NCBI GenBank assembly: GCA_023819365.1
Contig: JAMWBP010000065.1
Coordinates: forward strand, 1 to 5,311
Source: Candidatus Omnitrophota bacterium
Lineage (GTDB): Bacteria > Ratteibacteria > UBA8468 > B48-G9 > JAFGKM01
Reading direction: 5' to 3'
DNA: 5,311 nt
Shown here: positions 1 to 5,311 of the stretch, one piece after another
Layout: each line of letters starts with the position of its first letter
Position numbering within the stretch: the stretch's first letter is position 1
The notes under the pieces: model-generated
What the model was told of the DNA's origin: nothing
Seen by the model: only the letters and a program-made list of their open reading frames with translations
Databases searched by the model: none
Made by a program: the position numbers and the translations under genes

Positions 1-1833
1 GACCTTATCTCCATATTTTTCTCCAGCACTCACTATAAACCTGGATGCATTCCACAACTTATTCATAAAGTTCCTCCCCTTGATATAAAATGTAGGTGAA
101 AGAAAAACATCCTGTCCTGTTGCTGTCATAGAGATTAAACTGAATCTTAAACTATCCGCCCCATACTTTTCAATAATATTAAGAGGGTCTATAATATTAC
201 CAAGCGATTTGCTCATTTTTCTTCCTGTTTTATCCCGAACAGTTCCATGTATAACAATATTTTCAAATGGAAGTTCCCTCATAAATTCATATCCAGCCAT
301 AACCATTCTTGCAACCCAGAAAAACAGAATTTCCTGAGCAGTAACCAGAGTATCAGTGGGGTAATAAGTCATAAGGTCTTCTGTCTTTTCAGGCCAGCCA
401 AATACAGAAAATGGCCATAACCAGGAAGAAAACCATGTGTCAAGCACATCAGGGTCCTGATAGATATCTTTTGAGCCACAATCCGGGCATTTTTCCGGTT
501 TAGTTTCAGTTACAATTATTCCCTTCTGTTTTATATCTTGTGCCTCATCAGTTTTTGAATTTGATTGATAGCAATTTTTGCAGTAATAAACAGGCAGACG
601 GTGTCCCCACCATATCTGTCTGCTTATACACCAGTCCTTTATATTATATAACCAGTTAAGATATATCTTTTTCCAGCGTTCTGGATAAAATTTTAATATG
701 CCTTTCTCTGCTGCCTCTATCGCGGGTTTTGCAAGTGGGGACATCTTTACAAACCACTGGGAAGAGAGATAAGGTTCTACAAGGGTATCACATCTGTAAC
801 AGGTCCCTACCCTTGTTAAATATGGTTCTTTTTTACTTAATAGCCCCATCTCTTGTAGTTCCTTTACTACATTTTCTCTACAGATAAATCTGTCCATACC
901 TCTGAATCTTCCGGCATTTTCATTCATTATCCCTTCTTCATCCATAACAGTTATAAATGGCAGATTATGTCTTGTTCCTATATCAAAGTCCACAGGGTCA
1001 TGCGCTGGAGTAACTTTTACTGCCCCTGTTCCAAATTCAACTTCAACTTTTTCATCAGGTATAATAGGTATTATTCTATCTACAAAGGGTAGTTTTACCT
1101 GTTTACCAATAAGTTTTTTATATCTTTTATCTGAAGGATTTACCGCAACAGCAGTATCCCCTAACATTGTCTCCGGACGTGTCGTTGCAACCTCAATAAA
1201 TCCACCTTCAGTAAGCGGGTATTTAATATAATATAGAAAGACATCCTCATCCCTATAGTTTACTTCCTCATCAGAAAGGGCAGTGCCACATCTACAGCAC
1301 CAGTGGATAATCCTTTTACCTTTATATACAAGCCCTTTATTATAAAGATGAATAAATGCCTCTTTTACAGCATGGGACAATTTCTCATCCATTGTAAATC
1401 TTTCTCTACTCCAGTCGCAGGAAGCACCCAATTTCTTTAACTGAAATATTATTGTTGAGCCATACTTTTCCTTCCATTTCCATACCTCCTGGATGAACTT
1501 TTCCCTACCCAGTGTTTTTCTATCTATATTTTTTTCACGTAGCATCTTTTCTACTACATTCTGTGTTGCTATCCCTGCATGGTCTGTTCCTGGAACCCAT
1601 AATGCATTAAATCCAGCCATTCTCTTCCAGCGTATTAAAACATCCTGGATAGTATTGTTAAGGGCATGCCCCATATGTAATACACCTGTAATGTTAGGTG
1701 GTGGTATAACTATAACATAATTCTTTTTTCCCTTGCTTTTGGTAGGAGAAAAATAACCATTTTTCTCCCAGAACTCATAAAGTTCTGTTTCTATACCTTC
1801 AGGATTATATTGAGGAGGGAATTTATCTTCCAT
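1..1833 (-). CDS. valS: Valine--tRNA ligase (ValRS), 5' part; gene continues past the left edge
   Basis: Class I aminoacyl-tRNA synthetase that attaches valine to tRNA-Val in the cytoplasm. The frame is open for 611 codons from the ATG at 1833 to the window edge; bacterial ValRS is usually about 870-950 residues, so the anticodon-binding domain and C-terminal coiled-coil arm lie outside. Visible motifs: the HIGH-type signature HMGH at residues 53-56, preceded by PPPNVTG; the editing-domain motif TTRPETMLGDTAV at 217-229 and AHD at 277-279, which clear mischarged threonine in the family; DTWFSSWLWP at 465-474; and KMSKS at about 540-544. Several Cys pairs (CCRC at 179-182, CYRC, CKNC, CPDC) suggest zinc-binding knuckles. 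The start lies 9 bases after the yajC stop with only a weak Shine-Dalgarno (AAAGAA), so translation may be coupled to yajC. No T-box leader fits in this gap. Identification is very secure; IleRS and LeuRS are excluded by the ValRS-type editing and HMGH context. Confidence 0.97.
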   Translation of the reverse strand, partial: MEDKFPPQYNPEGIETELYEFWEKNGYFSPTKSKGKKNYVIVIPPPNITGVLHMGHALNNTIQDVLIRWKRMAGFNALWVPGTDHAGIATQNVVEKMLREKNIDRKTLGREKFIQEVWKWKEKYGSTIIFQLKKLGASCDWSRERFTMDEKLSHAVKEAFIHLYNKGLVYKGKRIIHWCCRCGTALSDEEVNYRDEDVFLYYIKYPLTEGGFIEVATTRPETMLGDTAVAVNPSDKRYKKLIGKQVKLPFVDRIIPIIPDEKVEVEFGTGAVKVTPAHDPVDFDIGTRHNLPFITVMDEEGIMNENAGRFRGMDRFICRENVVKELQEMGLLSKKEPYLTRVGTCYRCDTLVEPYLSSQWFVKMSPLAKPAIEAAEKGILKFYPERWKKIYLNWLYNIKDWCISRQIWWGHRLPVYYCKNCYQSNSKTDEAQDIKQKGIIVTETKPEKCPDCGSKDIYQDPDVLDTWFSSWLWPFSVFGWPEKTEDLMTYYPTDTLVTAQEILFFWVARMVMAGYEFMRELPFENIVIHGTVRDKTGRKMSKSLGNIIDPLNIIEKYGADSLRFSLISMTATGQDVFLSPTFYIKGRNFMNKLWNASRFIVSAGEKYGDKV

Positions 1834-1842
1834 AATTCTTTA

Positions 1843-2139
1843 CTATGCTTGTGGTTTTATAACCTGTGATATAGCACTTTTAATAAAGTCAATTTTCACT
1901 CCATCTTTAAATTCAATCGTTACAACATTATCCTTTATCTTACTGACAGTTCCCATTGCACCACCTATGGTTATAACCCTATCCCCTTCCTTAAGTTCAT
2001 CCAGCATCTTCTTATGTGCCTTCTGCTTTTTCTGTTGAGGTAGAATTAAAAGAAAATAAAAGACAAAGAATATGAGAATGAGAGGTAGAAGCGCACCAAG
2101 TGGATTTGTCTGTACTGGTTGTGCCTGTGCAAATATCAT
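1843..2139 (-). CDS. yajC: Preprotein translocase subunit YajC
   Basis: Small inner-membrane protein that associates with SecDF and SecYEG and assists protein export. The 98-residue product has a short polar N-terminus, one hydrophobic segment at about residues 15-33 (rich in Leu, Ile and Phe), then the family signature LPQQKKQKAHKKM at 33-45 and the soluble domain core EGDRVITIGGAMGTV at 51-65. Length and layout are typical of the family. The ATG is preceded by a GGGGG Shine-Dalgarno six bases upstream, and the gene starts 13 bases after the tgt stop. It ends with TAG, 9 bases before valS. The usual downstream partners secD and secF are not in the window; valS takes their place. Confidence 0.96.
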   Translation of the reverse strand: MIFAQAQPVQTNPLGALLPLILIFFVFYFLLILPQQKKQKAHKKMLDELKEGDRVITIGGAMGTVSKIKDNVVTIEFKDGVKIDFIKSAISQVIKPQA

Positions 2140-2145
2140 TTTATT

Positions 2146-2150
2146 CCCCC
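2146..2150 (-). promoter_or_regulatory. Ribosome binding site of yajC
   Basis: The minus strand reads AAGGGGGAATAAA directly before the yajC ATG, giving a purine-rich Shine-Dalgarno (GGGGG) with six bases of spacing. It sits between the tgt stop codon and the yajC start, and it supports the chosen start. Confidence 0.7.
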
Positions 2151-2152
2151 TT

Positions 2153-3283
<1,131 letters not shown>

Positions 3284-3291
3284 TTAAATAC

Positions 3292-3333
3292 GTGAGATGT
3301 GAGAAGTGAAATGTGAGAGGTAATTAGTGAGAT
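3292..3333 (+). repeat. Left heptamer array (six in-phase copies of GTGAGAN)
   Basis: Read on the plus strand, six consecutive 7-base units occur without slippage: GTGAGAT, GTGAGAA, GTGAAAT, GTGAGAG, GTAATTA and GTGAGAT. Four match GTGAGAN exactly, one differs by one base and one is degenerate. The array ends one base before the stop codon of the four-helix-bundle gene (TGA at 3335-3337). Positions 3290-3299, ACGTGAGATG, form a perfect 10-base inverted repeat with 3727-3736 on the far side of that gene. Confidence 0.8.
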
Positions 3334-3334
3334 G

Positions 3335-3664
3335 TCAAAAACGATTCTTTCTACTTCTTATTAATCCACTTAACAGAGAATCAACAATCTCAAGATGTTT
3401 TGTAAGTAATATAATATCAGACAATGCAAGTAATTTCAACATTTTGCAAAGTTCTAATTGTGTGTCTAATTCACTTAATGAACCTCTTGCTATTTTATAA
3501 AATTGCATAGATTCTCTTTTCCCACATCTCGCGGCACCTTCTGCAATATTACAAGGAATAAAAATTACTGCTCTTCGCATTTGTGAAGACAATCCATATT
3601 TTTCTTTAATAGGTAAATTTTTCGTAATTTCATAAACTACTTTTACGAGTTTCATTGCTTCCAT
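3335..3664 (-). CDS. Four helix bundle protein (23S rRNA intervening-sequence protein family), probably N-terminally truncated
   Basis: The 109-residue product belongs to the small four-helix-bundle family first known from ORFs within 23S rRNA intervening sequences, also related to the Avd protein of diversity-generating retroelements. No catalytic activity is known; nucleic-acid binding is suspected for relatives. The diagnostic block is GLSSQMRRAVIFIPCNIAEG at residues 24-43, followed by GSLSELDTQLEL at 61-72 and the C-terminal SGLIRS helix end. Full-length relatives are about 115-125 residues and begin with a helix containing a conserved Trp about ten residues in. Here the frame is stopped by TGA directly before this ATG. 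The in-frame bases upstream encode the missing N-terminus, so this start is either a restart after a nonsense codon or the remnant of a broken gene. Met4 is an alternative start; neither has a convincing Shine-Dalgarno. The gene is not part of the usual queA-tgt order and sits inside a repeat-bounded cassette. Confidence 0.85.
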   Translation of the reverse strand: MEAMKLVKVVYEITKNLPIKEKYGLSSQMRRAVIFIPCNIAEGAARCGKRESMQFYKIARGSLSELDTQLELCKMLKLLALSDIILLTKHLEIVDSLLSGLIRSRKNRF

Positions 3665-3697
3665 TCACACCATTAACTTTTTATGTCTCTTCTCCAT
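3665..3697 (-). pseudogene. Displaced N-terminal codons of the four-helix-bundle gene, ending in an in-frame TGA
   Basis: Reading upstream in the same frame, an ATG at 3697-3695 begins MEKRHKKLMV, then TGA at 3667-3665, then the downstream ORF (MEAMKLVK). Joined, this matches the usual start of the family, where a Leu-Ile/Met-Val-Trp motif is followed by helix 1; the TGA occupies the Trp position, one base from TGG. With these codons the protein would be 120 residues, a normal family length. The most economical reading is a nonsense mutation. The family comparison is from memory of typical sequences, not an alignment. Confidence 0.65.
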
Positions 3698-3700
3698 ATT

Positions 3701-3748
3701 CTCTCACGTCTCCCTCTTTCTTTTTTCATCTCACGTCTCCCCTCTCAC
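3701..3748 (-). repeat. Right heptamer array, inverted relative to the left array
   Basis: On the minus strand, starting one base after the queA stop, the units are GTGAGAG, GGGAGAC and GTGAGAT (3748-3728), then a 13-base purine stretch, then GGGAGAC and GTGAGAG (3714-3701). The same GTGAGAN heptamer occurs on the plus strand on the other side of the four-helix-bundle gene, so the arrays are inverted repeats. GTGAGAGG (3741-3748) also matches 3313-3320 in inverted orientation. The array ends four bases before the putative original ATG of that gene. Confidence 0.75.
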
Positions 3749-3749
3749 T

Positions 3750-4745
3750 TTACAATATAAGCATACAATCTCCATAAGAATAAAACCTGTATTTTTTCTC
3801 TATGGCAATCTTATATGCTTTTTCTATCAGTTCTGTTCCTGCGAAAGCACATACAAGATAAAGATGTGTTGAAGCAGGTAAATGAAAATTTGTAATTAAT
3901 GCCTCTATAACTTTAAACTTAAAGCCAGGTTCTATAAACAGGTCAGTATAACCTGACATACTGTGGACTTTTCCATTTATCACAGAACTTTCCAGTGCCC
4001 TTACAACACTTGTTCCAACAGCAATTACTCTGTTACCACTTTCTTTTGTTTTATTTATTATATTAGATGTCTCCTCTGTTATTTCTATATATTCTTCTCC
4101 TGGTTTATCTTTTTCTTTTAATATCTTAAATGATGCCCACCCAATATGAAGTGTTATATATACAACATTAACTCCTTTATTTTTTAACTCCTCAAGTATA
4201 TTAACAGTAAAATGTAGTCCTGCTGTTGGAGCAGCAACAGAACCATTTTTTTTAGCATAGACCGTCTGATAAAAACTCTCATCCTGTTTTTCCGGTGGTC
4301 TTTTAATATATGGTGGCAAGGGGACCTCTCCAAAACTAAAAATTTCAATATCATTATCTGTATCAAATTCTGCTATATAACTTCCTTTTTCTGTCATTTT
4401 TATAATTTTTACATATATTGACTGGTCTCCTTTTGCTATTTTGGATTCCTGCCCCTGTTTAATATTTCCTCTAAGGAGTACTTCCCACCTGCGTGGTTCT
4501 ATTTTCCTCAAAAGAAAAATCTCCATTTTCCCACCTGTCTTTTTAGTTCCTCTCAGTCGTGCAGGTATTACCCGTGAATTATTTAATACGAGTGTATCTC
4601 CTGTTTTTAAAAGGTCTCTAATTTCACTAAATATACCTTCTTTTATCTCTCCACTCTCTCTATTTAGAACCATCAAACGTGCCTTTTCTCTTTCTTTAAG
4701 TGGATACTGTGCTATCAATTCCTTTGGTAAATAATATTCAAACAT
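3750..4745 (-). CDS. queA: S-adenosylmethionine:tRNA ribosyltransferase-isomerase
   Basis: Transfers and isomerises the ribosyl moiety of S-adenosylmethionine onto preQ1-modified tRNA to give epoxyqueuosine, the step after Tgt in queuosine synthesis. The 331-residue product is close to the family length (about 340-360). Visible motifs in order: LPKELIAQYPL at 6-16, DTLVLNNSRVIPARL at 50-64, VPLPPYI at 141-147, VAAPTAGLHFT at 170-180, ITLHIGWASFK at 197-207 (more often VTLHVGxGTFxP), RVIAVGTSVVRALE at 239-252, TNFHLPASTHLYLVCAFAG at 285-303 and the C-terminal YRFYSYGDCMLI at 319-330. The start at MFEYYLPKEL leaves a slightly short N-terminus but all core motifs; a GAGGG site lies ten bases upstream. 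The stop TAA is one base from the first heptamer repeat of the cassette, so that array is transcribed as the queA 3' UTR. The ACG/ASF and His-for-Leu changes inside conserved blocks look like lineage variation rather than decay. Confidence 0.97.
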   Translation of the reverse strand: MFEYYLPKELIAQYPLKEREKARLMVLNRESGEIKEGIFSEIRDLLKTGDTLVLNNSRVIPARLRGTKKTGGKMEIFLLRKIEPRRWEVLLRGNIKQGQESKIAKGDQSIYVKIIKMTEKGSYIAEFDTDNDIEIFSFGEVPLPPYIKRPPEKQDESFYQTVYAKKNGSVAAPTAGLHFTVNILEELKNKGVNVVYITLHIGWASFKILKEKDKPGEEYIEITEETSNIINKTKESGNRVIAVGTSVVRALESSVINGKVHSMSGYTDLFIEPGFKFKVIEALITNFHLPASTHLYLVCAFAGTELIEKAYKIAIEKKYRFYSYGDCMLIL

Positions 4746-4755
4746 TTCTTTTATA

Positions 4756-4760
4756 CCCTC
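4756..4760 (-). promoter_or_regulatory. Probable ribosome binding site of queA
   Basis: The minus strand reads AAGAGGGTATAAAAGAA before the queA ATG. GAGGG is the only plausible Shine-Dalgarno, at a rather long spacing of ten bases. No convincing sigma-70 promoter, preQ1 riboswitch or terminator was recognised in the rest of the 80-base spacer (4746-4825). Confidence 0.5.
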
Positions 4761-4825
4761 TTATTTTCATTATCTTTGTGGGTGATGTCCTGTATGGTGC
4801 GAATTATTTTATAACGGCAACATCC

Positions 4826-5311
4826 TTATTTAACTCCCATAACCCCTCTTACTATAAGAGGGTAATCTACTTTATCCCCCTCAACTTTTTTCTCTCCCTT
4901 CCGGGGAGAGGGTATGGGTAAGGAAATTTTCTTAAATATCACAATAGTTGGGTTCAGATATATTAGGTCTTCAGGAAGTTGTTTAGTCCTAAATGTAATC
5001 CCTGTAAATGAAGGATACCTTTCAAATCTTTTTTCCTCTCTATATAGCCCTGTACTTATAAACTCATTATAGAAATTAATTCTCTCTTCCTGTAATCTAA
5101 GTGGATAAGGTGGAATAGGTGCCTGGAACGAAGAAAGAATGAAATATTCTGGCTTTTTCTTCTGAACTTCTTCAATGTTATATCCAGTTACTTCCACCCT
5201 ATACGCATAATAATCAAAGGGTGGCATCTGGAACTGCCATGGAACTTCTGTAACCCCTATCTTGCTTCCTGTCGGAATATTTTCCTTTATCCAAATCCCT
5301 GCCTCTGTCCG
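4826..5311 (-). CDS. C-terminal part of a probable membrane glycosyltransferase (GT-C/PMT-like); 5' end outside the window
   Basis: The frame is open from the right edge to TAA at 4828-4826, giving 161 residues without a start; an internal Met at 5227 is not the real start because the frame and its conserved text continue upstream. Near the edge is AGIWIKENIPTGSKIGV, then KPEYFILSSF, a region rich in Tyr, Glu and Arg (FYNEFISTGLYREEKRF), and LNPTIVIFKK. These pieces resemble the extracytoplasmic C-terminal domain of polytopic glycosyltransferases of the ArnT/PMT_2 type, which move sugars from a lipid carrier, commonly in envelope polysaccharide or lipid modification. No membrane segment is visible in this part, as expected if the helices lie upstream. 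The last 32 residues (from 4924 on, beginning SLPIPSPRKGEKK) are encoded by palindromic repeat DNA and probably do not belong to the ancestral protein. The family assignment is tentative; an uncharacterised membrane protein is the alternative. Confidence 0.55.
   Translation of the reverse strand, partial: RTEAGIWIKENIPTGSKIGVTEVPWQFQMPPFDYYAYRVEVTGYNIEEVQKKKPEYFILSSFQAPIPPYPLRLQEERINFYNEFISTGLYREEKRFERYPSFTGITFRTKQLPEDLIYLNPTIVIFKKISLPIPSPRKGEKKVEGDKVDYPLIVRGVMGVK
4844..4862. repeat. Perfect 8-bp hairpin, CCCTCTTA / TAAGAGGG
   Basis: The arms at 4844-4851 and 4855-4862 are exact reverse complements around a three-base loop. On the transcribed minus strand no T-run follows the stem and it lies inside the reading frame, so it does not look like an intrinsic terminator. 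It is better read as the core of a palindromic repeat. Confidence 0.65.
4892..4910. repeat. Perfect 7-bp hairpin, CTCTCCC / GGGAGAG
   Basis: The arms at 4892-4898 and 4904-4910 are exact reverse complements around a five-base loop, TTCCG. The composition and the flanking GGTATGGGTAAGG match the common CCCTCTCCC...GGGAGAGGG class of dispersed bacterial repeats. It lies within codons for the C-terminal tail of the glycosyltransferase-like protein. Confidence 0.65.

Larger units (their letters stand above)
3290..3748 (-). mobile_element. Candidate inserted cassette: inverted heptamer arrays around a four-helix-bundle gene
   Basis: About 459 bases, bounded by inverted GTGAGAN arrays and carrying a single gene of a family known from rRNA intervening sequences. 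It fills the space from one base after the queA stop to ten bases before the tgt Shine-Dalgarno. Without it, queA and tgt would be separated by fewer than 30 bases, a normal operon gap. No transposase or recombinase is present and I see no clear target-site duplication, so mobility is inferred from architecture only. In the transcript the two arrays could pair and bring the cassette ends together, as the terminal stems of 23S rRNA intervening sequences do. Confidence 0.5.
4829..4924. repeat. Pair of REP/MITE-like palindromic repeats within the 3' end of the coding frame
   Basis: This stretch is more GC-rich than its surroundings and contains two separate perfect stems (4844-4862 and 4892-4910) plus the runs TCCCCCTC and CTCCCATAACCCC. 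Such C-runs next to G-run palindromes are the usual look of dispersed extragenic palindromes in many bacterial genomes, and their translation (PSPRKGE, YPLIVRGV) is the usual look of read-through into them. Copy number elsewhere cannot be judged from one window. Confidence 0.6.

Noticed and set aside
1493..1720. Plus-strand open frame opposite valS
   Set aside because: It lies wholly opposite the HMGH-containing N-terminal region of valS, has no family resemblance and is explained as an antisense shadow. The same holds for plus-strand frames at 2072-2482, 4441-4734 and 4700-4921, and for 4184-4366 on the minus strand inside queA.
3335..3697. Reassignment of TGA to Trp (alternative genetic code) as the reason for the internal TGA
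   Set aside because: valS, tgt and queA encode their Trp with TGG and contain no in-frame TGA, and the same small gene ends with TGA where the family normally ends. Reading on would add a tail made only of repeat DNA. The absence of TGA stops in the other four complete ends is too few cases to count.
4746..4825. preQ1 riboswitch or promoter in front of queA
   Set aside because: No preQ1 aptamer-like hairpin with an A-rich tail was recognised, and no -35/-10 pair with acceptable spacing. GGTGCGAATTATTTT looks like it might be a repeat remnant but is too short to support.
4844..4862. Intrinsic terminator for the upstream gene
   Set aside because: The stem is inside the reading frame and is followed on the minus strand by GTTATGGGAG, not a T-run. 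The next stem at 4892-4910 also lacks a T-run on the transcribed side.
4826..5227. A complete 133-residue gene starting at the Met at 5227
   Set aside because: The frame continues upstream without a stop to the window edge with protein-like text (AGIWIKENIPTGSKIGV), so this Met is internal to a longer gene.

Overview
This is an AT-rich (by eye about one third G+C), densely packed bacterial segment in which every supported gene lies on the minus strand, so transcription runs from position 5311 towards position 1. In that direction the order is: the 3' end of a probable membrane glycosyltransferase; queA; a small four-helix-bundle (23S rRNA intervening-sequence type) gene inside its own repeat cassette; tgt; yajC; and the first 611 codons of valS, which runs off the left edge. 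The queA-tgt-yajC core is a classic bacterial order. The low GC, the four-helix-bundle cassette and the GC-rich palindromic repeats would suit an uncultivated candidate-phylum genome (Omnitrophota-like, for instance). That placement is a guess and needs a database search.

Region by region: 4826-5311 is the C-terminal part of the glycosyltransferase-like protein, and its last 32 codons run through two palindromic repeats. 4746-4825 is an 80-base spacer with the queA ribosome binding site. 3750-4745 is queA. 3290-3748 is a compact cassette: heptamer repeats, the four-helix-bundle gene, then heptamer repeats in the opposite orientation. It fills the whole space between the queA stop and the tgt leader. 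2153-3262 is tgt, 1843-2139 is yajC and 1-1833 is partial valS; the gaps between these three are only 13 and 9 bases, so an operon is likely.

Functionally, Tgt and QueA are consecutive enzymes of queuosine synthesis on tRNA. Tgt exchanges G34 for preQ1, and QueA then builds epoxyqueuosine from it using S-adenosylmethionine. ValRS charges tRNA-Val, so the operon is mostly about tRNA function. YajC is the small membrane partner of the Sec translocase. secD and secF often follow yajC, but here valS does.

The most unusual part is the four-helix-bundle cassette. The gene is flanked by in-phase GTGAGAN heptamers arranged as inverted repeats. Its frame can be extended 33 bases upstream to a better family N-terminus, but this extension is cut by a TGA exactly where the family normally has a conserved Trp. 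The cassette looks like an insertion into the queA-tgt operon whose gene is now decaying or restarting just after the nonsense codon.
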